Made by a program: the position numbers and the translations under genes
Source of the DNA: Mesorhizobium sp.
Lineage (GTDB): Bacteria; Pseudomonadota; Alphaproteobacteria; Rhizobiales; Rhizobiaceae
Direction of reading: 5' to 3'
Length of the DNA: 64,000 bases
Assembly: GCA_004017275.1 (NCBI GenBank)
Contig: SAKE01000006.1
Span: 1 to 64,000 of the forward strand
Notes under the pieces: generated by a model
What the model saw: only the letters and a program-made list of their open reading frames with translations
Told to the model about the DNA's origin: nothing
Database searches by the model: none
Shown here: positions 54,060-62,387 of the stretch, in pieces
How positions within the stretch are numbered: position 1 is the first letter of the stretch
How the letters are laid out: the number at the start of each line of letters is the position of its first letter

Positions 54060-54734
54060 TCAGCGCTTCTTTTCGGTCTTGAACCGCTCCTCGAGCAGGC
54101 TGACGAGGCGGACCATCGGCCAGAGGAAGATGAGATAGACGAGTGCGGCGCCGATCAGCGGCGAGGGGTTGGCATAAAGCGACTGCGCGTTGGTCGCTTC
54201 CTTCAAGAGTTCCGGCAGCGCCACGGTGGAGGCGAGCGAGGTGTCCTTGAACATCGAGACGCAGTTGCTGGTCATCGGCGGGATGACGACGCGGATCGCC
54301 TGCGGCAACACCACCTTGCGTAGGGTCAGCAGGAACGGCAGCCCAAGCGCCTGCGACGCCTCGAACTGGCCGCGCGGAATGCTTTCGATGCCGGAGCGGA
54401 ACACCTCGGCCGAGTAGGCCGACATGATGAAGGCGAAGGCCGTCACCGCGGAAGCCCAGGACGACAGGCGTATGCCGAGGAAGGGCAGCGCATAGTAGAT
54501 CAGGATCAGCACGACCAGCACCGGCAGGGCACGGAAGATGTCGGTGTAGCCGACCGCCAGCCACCGCAGCGGCTTCGGCGCATAGAGCCGCACCAGGCTG
54601 ATCGCCAGGCCGATGGGGATGCCGATGCCGATGCTCAGAATACCGAGCAGCAGCGTGTTCAGGAAGCCGCGCAGCAGCGCCGGCAGGCTGGACATGATGA
54701 CATCGGGGTTGAAGAAGGTGTCGATCAGCGACAT
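54060..54734 (-). CDS. Polar amino acid ABC transporter permease (His/Glu/Gln family)
   Basis: A 224-residue HisM/GlnP-type permease with five or so helices and the family loop EASQALGLPFLLTLRKVVLP. It forms the membrane channel for the binding protein encoded upstream. No ATP-binding gene accompanies it in this window, so the ATPase must be supplied elsewhere. It precedes the aminotransferase-V gene by 45 bp. Confidence 0.9.
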   Translation of the reverse strand: MSLIDTFFNPDVIMSSLPALLRGFLNTLLLGILSIGIGIPIGLAISLVRLYAPKPLRWLAVGYTDIFRALPVLVVLILIYYALPFLGIRLSSWASAVTAFAFIMSAYSAEVFRSGIESIPRGQFEASQALGLPFLLTLRKVVLPQAIRVVIPPMTSNCVSMFKDTSLASTVALPELLKEATNAQSLYANPSPLIGAALVYLIFLWPMVRLVSLLEERFKTEKKR

Positions 54735-54839
54735 CGGAGCGTTCCCGAACCCCAGAGCAAAGAATGCTCACGTTAGAATCAATTGACCTCGCGGTCAGCG
54801 AGGCAGTCTTCGCGGCGACCGGTGCCGGTCCATGAAATG

Positions 54840-54870
54840 AATCGTGCCGGCCTAAAAAGCCGGCACGATT
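54840..54870 (-). terminator. Hairpin after the amino-acid-binding protein gene
   Basis: A 12-bp perfect stem (aatcgtgccggc and gccggcacgatt) with a 7-nt loop. It is located 16 bp past the stop of the binding-protein gene and before the permease. With only ATTCATTT following on the minus strand it is a weak terminator, or an mRNA-stabilising hairpin that gives the binding protein higher expression than the permease. Confidence 0.6.
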
Positions 54871-54885
54871 TCAATGCATTGCCGC

Positions 54886-55683
54886 TCAGGCCTTCGGCAG
54901 CGGCATTTCCTTCATGGTCGAAGAGTCGGCGGGCGCGTCGCTGCCGAACCACTTCTTGTGGATCGCGGCCAGCGTACCGTCCTTCTTCATCGCGGTCAGC
55001 GCGTCGTTCAGCTTGCCGAGCAGCGGGTGGTCCTTGGTCAGCATCAGACCGTATTGTTCGCCGGTCTTGATGCGCTCCTTGACGACCAGGTCCTTCATCT
55101 TGGTGAAGGAATACTCCATGCCCGGAATGTCGCTGACGGCGGCATCGACGCGGCCGGCGCTGAGGTCGAGCAGCAGGTTCTGCTGCGTGTCGTAACCCTT
55201 CACGTCGCTGAAGCCGTCGGCTTCCTGATGCCCCTTGACCCAGGTCTCGCCGGTCGAGCCGGAAAGCACGCCGACGATCTTGCCCTTGAGGTCGGCCTCG
55301 GCCTTGATCGGGCTGTCGGCCTTGGTGGCGATGCCCATGTCGGAATCATAATAGGGCTGGGTGAACGACTGCGACTTCAGCCGCTCCGCCGTGATGGTGA
55401 TCGACGAGATGGCGACATCGATGCGCTTCGAGGTGGTGGCGGCGAACAGCGCCTGGAAGCCAAGGTCGGCGATGTCCGTGGTCATGCCGATGCGCTTGGC
55501 GGCTTCATTGACGATGTCGACCTCGAAACCTTCGAAGGTACCGCTCTCGTTCTTGTATTCGAAGGGCGGATTGGTCGGGTAGGCGCCGACATTGAGCACG
55601 TCGGCGGCATAGGCGGTGGCGGGGCCGGCGGCGATGCCGATGGCTGCGGCGAGAAGAAGCAATTTGCGACGCGTGAAGCTCAT
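54886..55683 (-). CDS. Amino acid ABC transporter substrate-binding protein (family 3)
   Basis: A 265-residue periplasmic protein with signal peptide MSFTRRKLLLLAAAIGIAAG (cleavage near residue 26). The core reads VGAYPTNPPFEYKNESGTFE and DIADLGFQALFAATTSKRID, typical of the SBP_bac_3 family for polar amino acids. GAGGGA precedes ATG 55683. It is first in the operon with the permease and aminotransferase-V genes; the ligand is unknown. Confidence 0.9.
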   Translation of the reverse strand: MSFTRRKLLLLAAAIGIAAGPATAYAADVLNVGAYPTNPPFEYKNESGTFEGFEVDIVNEAAKRIGMTTDIADLGFQALFAATTSKRIDVAISSITITAERLKSQSFTQPYYDSDMGIATKADSPIKAEADLKGKIVGVLSGSTGETWVKGHQEADGFSDVKGYDTQQNLLLDLSAGRVDAAVSDIPGMEYSFTKMKDLVVKERIKTGEQYGLMLTKDHPLLGKLNDALTAMKKDGTLAAIHKKWFGSDAPADSSTMKEMPLPKA

Positions 55684-56085
55684 TTGTGTTCCCTCTATTG
55701 TTGATCGGGCGGGTTGCTCCCGCACGGTTTTTTGCCGCCCCACTTCAGGCAGGGCGTCAATTCATGGCAGTGACCATGCGGTCGAGCGCGGTCGCCCGCA
55801 CGCCAAGGTTGGCGATGTTTTCGGTGTGCCGGTCGTGGATCTGGGCGCGCACGCCGTCGAAGACATAACGCGCGCTGGACGATGACTGGGGCAGTATGAC
55901 GACAAGGACTGAAACCCCTCCCACCCGGAACACCACGATGGATTGGCCGGCAAGCCCTCCGGCACGTCAGTCGCCATCGATTTTGGAATGCTTATCCAAA
56001 GTACGGCGGTTTTCAAGGCGAAAGTTTTAAGCTTAAAAAGTTTGTTGCCCGGCCGATACGCCTTTTTCGCCTAGCTGCACCCGCT
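55684..56085. other. Intergenic region, possible short coding remnant
   Basis: About 400 bp. On the minus strand a short open frame ending at 55759 reads ARYVFDGVRAQIHDRHTE and NIANLGVRATALDRMVTAMN, which looks like real coding sequence but has no start with a ribosome site and no family that I recognise. It may be the tail of a lost gene. The promoter of the binding-protein gene must lie near 55690-55760. Confidence 0.3.
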
Positions 56086-56847
56086 TCATGCCAATTCAGC
56101 GCGTGCGGCCGTACAGTTGGCCGTGGTGCCGGCGCCAAGAAACATCGTGTCGCTCGCCAGGATGAAGAAACTCGCGCCAATGGCCGCCCATTGCCCGATG
56201 GGCTGCGGGCTGGCGCAAAATATGCCGGCGGCCTTGCCATGGGCGATCGTCATGCCGACGATCGCCCTGATCGCCGCGTTGAGCTTGTCGGCGCCTTGCG
56301 GGCCGAGCGCGTCGATCGACACCGAAAGATCGCCAGGACCGACGAAGATCACATCCACGCCGTCGACAGCCGCGATCGCCTCGATGTTGGCAAGCCCTTC
56401 CGATGTCTCGACCTGGACCGCGACGACGATCCTGTCGTTGGCGCCGGCCAGATATTCGGGAATGCGATAGCCATAGCCGGCGGCGCGGCCGGGTCCGACG
56501 CCGCGCTCGCCCTTGGGCGGATAGAGCGAGGCTTTCACTGCGGATTCGGCCTGGGCGGCGGTCGAGACGCGCGGCACCAGCACGCCTTGTGCGCCGCTGT
56601 CCAGTGCTGCCTGGATAGCCTCCGTCATGTGGCCGGGAACGCGCACCATCGACGGCACGCGGTGCACATCGGCCGCGCGCACCATGCTCTCGATCATGTC
56701 CCGCGATATCTGCGCATGCTCCCAGTCGATGCAGAGGAAATCGAGGCCGGACTGCGCCATCACTTCGACCGCGACGGGATGGGGAATGGCGGCAAAGGAG
56801 CCGACAAGGCTCGTCTTGCCAATGCATTTCTGGCGGAACTCGCTCAT
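56086..56847 (-). CDS. HpcH/HpaI-family aldolase
   Basis: A 253-residue TIM-barrel protein of the 2-keto-3-deoxy acid aldolase family. FLCIDWEHAQ carries the catalytic His, VLVPRVSTAAQAESAV and VQVETSEGLANIEAI the metal Glu, and VIFVGPGDLSVSI the metal Asp. It cleaves a 4-hydroxy-2-oxo acid to pyruvate plus an aldehyde. ATG 56847 follows GAGGGG at a suitable distance. It diverges from the LLM monooxygenase over 122 bp, so the pair may share a promoter region and pathway. Confidence 0.87.
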   Translation of the reverse strand: MSEFRQKCIGKTSLVGSFAAIPHPVAVEVMAQSGLDFLCIDWEHAQISRDMIESMVRAADVHRVPSMVRVPGHMTEAIQAALDSGAQGVLVPRVSTAAQAESAVKASLYPPKGERGVGPGRAAGYGYRIPEYLAGANDRIVVAVQVETSEGLANIEAIAAVDGVDVIFVGPGDLSVSIDALGPQGADKLNAAIRAIVGMTIAHGKAAGIFCASPQPIGQWAAIGASFFILASDTMFLGAGTTANCTAARAELA

Positions 56848-56969
56848 CCCCATCCCCTCTTTGTCTCTGCCAGAATCCATATCCGCAAACCACCGCGAGG
56901 CGAAGCTATTTCATGCTTGAAATATTTTCGCGGAGCCGTAGCGTGCGATCTTCGCCGGGAGGTCGCTAC

Positions 56970-58064
56970 ATGAACAAACCACACCCCTTGCACGGCCCCA
57001 ACAAACTGAAGCTTGGGGTCTTTTCGACCAATGCCGACGGTGGTCTTGCCATCACCGATGTGCCTGAACGCTGGACGGCAAGCTGGCAGGACAATCTGAC
57101 GGCGGCGCAGATCGCCGACCGCGCCGGGCTGGAGTTCATGCTGCCGATCGCGCGCTGGCGCGGTTTCGGCGGGCGCAACAAGGTGCGGGAATGGTCGTTC
57201 GAGACCTTCACCTGGGCGGCGGCACTTGCCATGGCCACCGAGCAAATCGGCCTGTTCATGACCGTGCATGTGCCGCTGGTGCATCCCCTCTATGCCGCCA
57301 AGGCGCTGGCGACGGTCGACCATATCAGCCAGGGCCGCGCGGGCTTGAACATCGTCTGCGGCTGGAACCCGAAGGAATTCGGCATGTTCGGCACGCCGCT
57401 TGTCGAGAAGGGCTACGACCAGGCAGCCGAATGGATCGAAATCCTCGAAAAGCTTTATGCCTCGGCCGAGCCGCTCGATTACGAAGGCACCTATTATCGC
57501 CTCAAGGAAGCCGTCAGCCGGCCGGCCAGCCTGCAGGTTCCACGCCCCGTGACCATGAACGCCGCATTCGGCGGGCCGGGCCGCGATTTCGCCGCCGCCC
57601 GATGCGATTATCTGTTCACGACCTTTTCCGAGATGAGCGATGCCGGCAAGCATGTCGCCGATATCAGCGAGCGGGCCGACAGGGCAGGCCGCGATGTCGG
57701 CGTCTACACGGTTGCACATGTCGTCTGCCGCCCGACAATGGAAGAGGCGCAGGCCTACTACACGCGCTACGCCGTTGATATGGCCGATCACGACGCGGTC
57801 GATGCCCATATGGCTGGCAAGAAGGAATTCTCGCAGTCGCACGACCCGCATGCCTATGACCGCTACCGGCAACGCTTCGCCGGTGGCGCCGGCACCTACC
57901 CGCTGATTGGAACGCCGGAAACGATCGCCGCCGACATGGTCGCGATTGCCGGGCACGGCTACCAGGGCATCGCGCTGTCCTTCGTCAACTACACGCAGGA
58001 GCTGCCCTATTTCTGCGATCACGTGCTGCCGATTTTGAGACAGGCGGGACTACGCGTATCGTAG
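56970..58064 (+). CDS. LLM-class flavin-dependent monooxygenase (RutA/alkanesulfonate monooxygenase-like)
   Basis: A 364-residue bacterial luciferase-like TIM barrel (KLGVFSTNADGGLAITDVP, ARWRGFGGRNKVREWSFE, GLNIVCGWNPKEFGMFG). Length and the RGFGG element are close to RutA pyrimidine monooxygenase and dimethylsulfone monooxygenases. It needs reduced FMN from a partner reductase, not seen here. CGGGAGGT lies before the ATG at 56970. The substrate is undetermined. Confidence 0.83.
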   Translation: MNKPHPLHGPNKLKLGVFSTNADGGLAITDVPERWTASWQDNLTAAQIADRAGLEFMLPIARWRGFGGRNKVREWSFETFTWAAALAMATEQIGLFMTVHVPLVHPLYAAKALATVDHISQGRAGLNIVCGWNPKEFGMFGTPLVEKGYDQAAEWIEILEKLYASAEPLDYEGTYYRLKEAVSRPASLQVPRPVTMNAAFGGPGRDFAAARCDYLFTTFSEMSDAGKHVADISERADRAGRDVGVYTVAHVVCRPTMEEAQAYYTRYAVDMADHDAVDAHMAGKKEFSQSHDPHAYDRYRQRFAGGAGTYPLIGTPETIAADMVAIAGHGYQGIALSFVNYTQELPYFCDHVLPILRQAGLRVS

Positions 58065-58154
58065 CATTGCTCGGGGAAGTGATCGGGCGGCCTGTTGGCA
58101 GATTTCATCGTCAGTTTGGGTAGAACATTCGGAATTGGCCGAACTCTTCCCAAC

Positions 58155-58341
58155 TTCGTCATCCACGGGCAGAGCAGGAGCGAAGCTCCGTCGCGGAGAC
58201 CCGAGGATCCATGCCGCGACAGCAGCCGGCGAGTGCAACGGAGCAGAAGCCTGCACCGTTGTAACGCTTTGAGGTCGCGGCATGGATCCCGGGGTCTCCG
58301 CTGCGTCGCTTCGCTCCTTGCTCCGCCCCAGGATGACGACG
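58155..58341. repeat. Palindromic intergenic repeat, type D, copy 2
   Basis: A 187-bp palindrome matching 52541-52723. It begins ttcgtcatccacgggcagag, has the inner arms gatccatgccgcg / cgcggcatggatc, and ends ccgccccaggatgacgac. It lies between the convergent LLM monooxygenase and RidA genes. Confidence 0.9.
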
Positions 58342-58351
58342 CGATGGGCGT

Positions 58352-58747
58352 TTATTCCGGGATGACTGCGGTCGCCTGGATCTCCACCTTGGCGCGGTCC
58401 TCGACCAGCGCCATCACCTGCATGGCGGCCATCGCCGGAAAGTGCCGGCCGATGACCTCGCGATAGGCCTCGCCGATGCCCCGGAGATTGGCGAGGTATT
58501 CGGCCTTGTCGGTGAAATACCAGGTCATCGAGGTGATGTGCTGCGGCCCGGCGCCGCCTTCCGCCAGCACTGCCACGATGTTCTTGAGCGTCTGCTTCAC
58601 CTGACCGACAAAGTCGTCGGTTTCGAACTGGCATTGGCCGTTCCAGCCGACCTGTCCGCCAACGAAGACGAGCTGCCCGCGTGCCGCGACGCCATTGGCG
58701 TAGCCGACAGGTTTTGCCCAGCCTTCCGGCTGCAGAATCGTGTGCAT
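58352..58747 (-). CDS. RidA-family (enamine/imine deaminase) protein
   Basis: A 131-residue YjgF/RidA trimer-forming protein (GQLVFVGGQVGWNGQ, QVKQTLKNIVAVLAEGG, and the C-terminal EIQATAVIP). RidA proteins hydrolyse reactive enamine or imine intermediates, releasing ammonia. CGGGAGG precedes the ATG. As the last gene of the 2-aminobenzoyl-CoA-type cluster it could deaminate the enamine made by the monooxygenase/reductase; the canonical Arg near residue 105 is not evident, so activity needs care. Confidence 0.85.
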   Translation of the reverse strand: MHTILQPEGWAKPVGYANGVAARGQLVFVGGQVGWNGQCQFETDDFVGQVKQTLKNIVAVLAEGGAGPQHITSMTWYFTDKAEYLANLRGIGEAYREVIGRHFPAMAAMQVMALVEDRAKVEIQATAVIPE

Positions 58748-58809
58748 TCAAAACCTCCCGGTATTCCAAAAACCAATTTTCAAAATCGAATGCCCGTCAA
58801 TCTCTGCCG

Positions 58810-59958
58810 TCAGGCCGCGCCCATCACTTGCCGCGCAATCACCACTTTTTGCACATCGGAGGCGCCCTCATAGATGCGCAGCGCGCGTATCTCGCGATAC
58901 AGGCTCTCTACGATATGGCCTTTGCGGACACCGTCGCCACCATGCAGCTGCACGGCCTTGTCGATGACCTCTTGCGCCTTGTCGGTGGCAAACAGCTTGG
59001 CCATTGCCGCCTCGCGGGTGACGCGGGGCGCGCCCATGTCCTTGGTCCAGGCGGCGCGGTAGACCAGAAGCGCTGCAGCATCGACGTCGAGCGCCATGTC
59101 GGCGATATGCCCCTGCACCATCTGCAGCTCGGCCATAGGTGCGCCGAACAGTTTGCGCTCGGCCACGCGTTTGATGCTTTCATCCAGCGCGCGGCGGGCA
59201 AAGCCGAGCGCCGCCGCCCCGACGGTCGAGCGGAACACGTCGAGCACCGACATGGCGATGCGGAAGCCATCGCCCGGTTTGCCGATCAGCGCGGCGGCCG
59301 GCAGCCGGACCTGGTCGAAAGACAGCCGGGCCAGCGGATGCGGCGCGATCACTTCGAGCCGCTCGGCGGTGCCAAGGCCCTTGGCGTCGCCGGGCACGAG
59401 GAAGGCCGACAGCCCCTTGGCGCCCGGCGCCTCGCCGGTGCGGGCAAAGACGACATAGAGGTCGGCGATGCCGCCATTGGAGATCCAGGTCTTTTCACCA
59501 GTAAGAACATAGCTGTCGCCATCGCGGGTCGCCGTCATCTCGGTGTTGGCGACATCCGATCCCGAGCGCGGTTCCGAAAGCGCGAAGGCCGAAATCGCCT
59601 TGCCGGCGCGTGTCTTCGAAAGCCATTGCTGCTGCTCCACCGTGCCGAACAGGCTGAGCGCGCCGGTGCCCAACCCTTGCATGGCGAAGGCGAAGTCGGC
59701 CAACCCGTCATGGCGAGCGAGCGTCTCGCGCGTGATGCATAGCGTGCGCACGTCGAGGGGGCCAGGATTGTCGGTGTCGAGCGCCGTCGGCTTCAACCAG
59801 CCGTTCCGGCCTAGTTTTTGCACTAGTTCGCGGCAGGCGGCGTCGACATCATGGTGATCGACCGGCAGGTTTTTCGCGCACCATGCCTCCAGTTGGTCGG
59901 CCAGCGCGCCATGGCGGTCTTCGAAGAACGGCCAGTTGAGGAAGGAGCGGTCAGGCAT
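58810..59958 (-). CDS. Acyl-CoA dehydrogenase
   Basis: A 382-residue flavoprotein of the ACAD family ([55 protein letters not shown] with the catalytic Glu region). It would introduce a double bond in a CoA-thioester, here probably a ring or ring-opened intermediate of 2-aminobenzoyl-CoA breakdown. ATG 59958 begins the family; the extension to 60018 crosses a repeat. It is separated from the enoyl-CoA hydratase gene by inverted type B repeats. Confidence 0.88.
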   Translation of the reverse strand: MPDRSFLNWPFFEDRHGALADQLEAWCAKNLPVDHHDVDAACRELVQKLGRNGWLKPTALDTDNPGPLDVRTLCITRETLARHDGLADFAFAMQGLGTGALSLFGTVEQQQWLSKTRAGKAISAFALSEPRSGSDVANTEMTATRDGDSYVLTGEKTWISNGGIADLYVVFARTGEAPGAKGLSAFLVPGDAKGLGTAERLEVIAPHPLARLSFDQVRLPAAALIGKPGDGFRIAMSVLDVFRSTVGAAALGFARRALDESIKRVAERKLFGAPMAELQMVQGHIADMALDVDAAALLVYRAAWTKDMGAPRVTREAAMAKLFATDKAQEVIDKAVQLHGGDGVRKGHIVESLYREIRALRIYEGASDVQKVVIARQVMGAA

Positions 59959-59991
59959 TGGTGCCTCCGCTATTGAGGCCTTCCGCTCTAC

Positions 59992-60152
59992 GGCGCCCCC
60001 CTCTGTCCTGCCGGACATCTCCCCCTCTAGGGGGGAGATTGGCAGCGTCGGCGTCGGCGCCCTTCTTGAGACGTTGGCGATTCGCGAAGGCGTGCATGAC
60101 AGCCGATCTCCCCCCTGGAGGGGGAGATGTCCGGCAGGACAGAGGGGGGCGC
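59992..60152. repeat. Two type B palindromic repeats in inverted orientation
   Basis: Unit 1 (59992-60040) reads gcgcccccctctgtcctgcc then gggggagat, and unit 2 (60105-60152) its inverse, with ~64 bp of unrelated sequence between. Each unit also occurs singly at 9200-9247. The pair forms a larger cruciform in the gap between two genes of the same operon. Confidence 0.85.
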
Positions 60153-60186
60153 TGTCCCGCCAACATCTCTATCAAACCGCTCATCC

Positions 60187-60999
60187 TCAATCCCCCTCGA
60201 ACACCGGCTTTTCCTTGGCCACGAACGCCTTGTAGGCGCGCTCGAAGTCGCGGGTCTGCATGCAGATCGCCTGCGCCTGCGCTTCCGCCTCGATCGCCTG
60301 GTCGAGGCCCATCGACCATTCCTGGACGAGCTGCGTCTTGGTGATGCCGTGGGCGAAGGTCGGGCCGGAGACGATGCGCGCCGCCATGTCGAGCGCGTCG
60401 GCTTCGAGTGCGGCGGCATCGACCAGCCTGTTGTAGAACCCCCAGCGCTCGCCCTCCGCCGCAGTCATCGTTCGCCCGGTGTAGAGCAGTTCGGCGGCGC
60501 GGCCCTGGCCGATGATGCGCGGCAGGATCGCGCAGGCGCCCATGTCGCAGCCGGCGAGACCGACGCGGGTGAACAGGAACGCGGTCTTGGCTTCCGGCGT
60601 GGCGATGCGAATGTCTGAACTCATGGCAATGATGGCGCCGGCGCCGACCGCAACGCCGTCGACCGCCGCAATGATCGGCTTGCCGCAATTCAGCATCGCC
60701 TTGACGAAATCGCCGGTCATGCGGGTGAAGGCCAAGAGCTGCTTCATGTCCATCTTGACCAGCGGGCCGATGATGTCGTGGACATCGCCGCCGGAGCAAA
60801 AATTGCCGCCATTGGAGAGGAACACCACCGCGTCCACGTCATCCGCATAGACGAGGTCGCGAAAAACGTCGCGCAGCTCGGCATAGCTGTCGAAGGTCAG
60901 CGGGTTCTTGCGCTCCGGCCGATCGAGCCGGACCTTTGCGATCCTGCCCTCGACTTCCCAGAGGAAATGCTTCGGCTTGCGGCCGGCCATTTCTGTCAT
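60187..60999 (-). CDS. Enoyl-CoA hydratase/isomerase-family protein
   Basis: A 270-residue crotonase-fold protein. The oxyanion-hole segment [10 protein letters not shown] and the [20 protein letters not shown] segment are typical, while the two catalytic glutamates of classical hydratases are not obvious in [19 protein letters not shown], so it may catalyse an atypical reaction such as hydrolytic ring opening. Its start overlaps the MarR stop (ATGA). It corresponds in position to the enoyl-CoA hydratase gene of 2-aminobenzoyl-CoA clusters. Confidence 0.86.
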   Translation of the reverse strand: MTEMAGRKPKHFLWEVEGRIAKVRLDRPERKNPLTFDSYAELRDVFRDLVYADDVDAVVFLSNGGNFCSGGDVHDIIGPLVKMDMKQLLAFTRMTGDFVKAMLNCGKPIIAAVDGVAVGAGAIIAMSSDIRIATPEAKTAFLFTRVGLAGCDMGACAILPRIIGQGRAAELLYTGRTMTAAEGERWGFYNRLVDAAALEADALDMAARIVSGPTFAHGITKTQLVQEWSMGLDQAIEAEAQAQAICMQTRDFERAYKAFVAKEKPVFEGD

Positions 61000-61466
61000 T
61001 CGCGTCCCTCCCAGTTGCTGCGGAACGAGGTCAGCATGCCGGTCAGCCGGCGCGCGTCATCCTCGCTGACCTTGCCCAGCAAATCACCGATCCAGCCTTC
61101 ATGTGCCGCGGCGATGGTGGCAAAGGCCTGCGTGCCTTCCTCGGTCAGCCGCACCATCGAGGTGCGGCGGTCGCCGTTGCGGCGGGCGCGGGCGACAAGT
61201 CCTTCTGAAACCAGCCGGTCGACGATGCCCGTGACATTGCCGTTGGAGACCAGCAGGAAGCGCGACAGGTCGCTCATCAGCATGCCTTCCGGCGCGCGAT
61301 AGAGGGCTGCCATCACGTCGAAGCGCGGCAGCGTCGTGTTGAACTCCTTCTTCAGGCGCTCGCGCAGCTCGGCCTCGATGGTGCGCGAGGCACGCAGCAG
61401 CCTGATCCATAGACGCAAGCGGTCCTTGCCGGGTCCCGACGGCGCGGGCAGGGGGCCGGCTACCAT
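60996..61466 (-). CDS. MarR-family transcriptional regulator
   Basis: The 156-residue winged-helix protein has the recognition segment [20 protein letters not shown] (residues about 74-93) and the wing [17 protein letters not shown]. It is embedded in the aromatic-CoA operon, overlapping the SDR stop by 7 bp and the hydratase start by 4 bp, so it is probably the pathway repressor responding to a CoA thioester or the free aromatic acid. Start at 61466 (MVAGPL). Confidence 0.9.
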   Translation of the reverse strand: MVAGPLPAPSGPGKDRLRLWIRLLRASRTIEAELRERLKKEFNTTLPRFDVMAALYRAPEGMLMSDLSRFLLVSNGNVTGIVDRLVSEGLVARARRNGDRRTSMVRLTEEGTQAFATIAAAHEGWIGDLLGKVSEDDARRLTGMLTSFRSNWEGRE

Positions 61467-62218
61467 GTTTCGCCTCCTGAAATGGAAATCGCCTGTCCGG
61501 TGATCGATTGGGCGGCGTCGCCACACAGCCACAGCACGGCGGCGGCAACCTCCTGCGGCTGGATGAAGCGGCCTTGCGGATTGGTCGACGCAAGGCTCGA
61601 CCGCGCCTGCTCAACCGAGCGGCCGGTCTTCTCGACGATGCGCTGGATGGACTCTTCCAGCATTTCGGTCTCGACGAAGCCCGGGCACACGGCATTGATG
61701 GTGACGCCCGATTTCGCCGTTTCGGCGGCCAGCGCCCGCATCAGGCCGACGACGCCATGCTTGGCGGCGACATAAGGCGCAACATAGGCGTAGCCTTTCA
61801 GCCCTGCCGTGGAGGCGACGAACACGATCCGCCCCGCCTTGCGCGCGGCCATCCCGGTCAGCGCCGGCCTCACCGTCAGAAAGGCGCCGGTCAAATTGAC
61901 GTCGAGCGTCCGCTGCCAGTCGGCAAGCGTGGTCTTGTGTGCAGGGGTGCTTCCCGCCATGCCGGCATTGGCGACGACGATGTCGAACGGTCCGCGCGCC
62001 GCTTCAGCTCTCTCGTAGAGCGACGCCATCGCCGCCTCGTCGGTGACGTCGGCGGCGATGGCGAAGATGCGGTCGTTTTCGCCGGCCACCTTGGCGAGCT
62101 CCGCTTCGCGACGGCCGCAGATGGTGACGTCGATGCCGGCATCCGTCAGCGCCAGCGCGATGGCGCGTCCGACACCGGAGCCACCACCAGTGACCAGTGC
62201 ATGCTTGCCGGCGATCAT
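61460..62218 (-). CDS. Short-chain dehydrogenase/reductase
   Basis: A 252-residue classical SDR: TGGGSGVGRAI (residues 10-20), NAG (84-86), Ser136, Tyr149 and Lys153 (YVAAK). It would use NAD(P) to oxidise a hydroxyacyl-CoA or reduce a ring ketone in the 2-aminobenzoyl-CoA-type pathway. It overlaps the MarR gene start by 7 bp and is separated from the monooxygenase/reductase gene by a type A repeat. Confidence 0.9.
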   Translation of the reverse strand: MIAGKHALVTGGGSGVGRAIALALTDAGIDVTICGRREAELAKVAGENDRIFAIAADVTDEAAMASLYERAEAARGPFDIVVANAGMAGSTPAHKTTLADWQRTLDVNLTGAFLTVRPALTGMAARKAGRIVFVASTAGLKGYAYVAPYVAAKHGVVGLMRALAAETAKSGVTINAVCPGFVETEMLEESIQRIVEKTGRSVEQARSSLASTNPQGRFIQPQEVAAAVLWLCGDAAQSITGQAISISGGETW

Positions 62219-62238
62219 GCGCGTATCCTCGAAGGTCG

Positions 62239-62365
62239 GCGCTGCCCCTCACCCTTACCCTCTCCCCGTGAAGAACTGGGAGAGGGGGGCGCCAACGCTG
62301 GTGCTTGACCCTTCTCCCCGTTCTTTACGGGGAGAAGGTGCCGGCAGGCGGATGAGGGGCAGCGC
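62239..62365. repeat. Palindromic intergenic repeat, type A, complete copy
   Basis: A 127-bp element with the same perfect 13-bp inverted ends (gcgctgcccctca / tgaggggcagcgc) as 7975-8103. Internal hairpins are variants (cttctccccgttctttacgg). It occupies the gap between the SDR and the monooxygenase/reductase genes of one operon. Confidence 0.9.
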
Positions 62366-62387
62366 TGACCTGAAAAGCGAAAAACAC

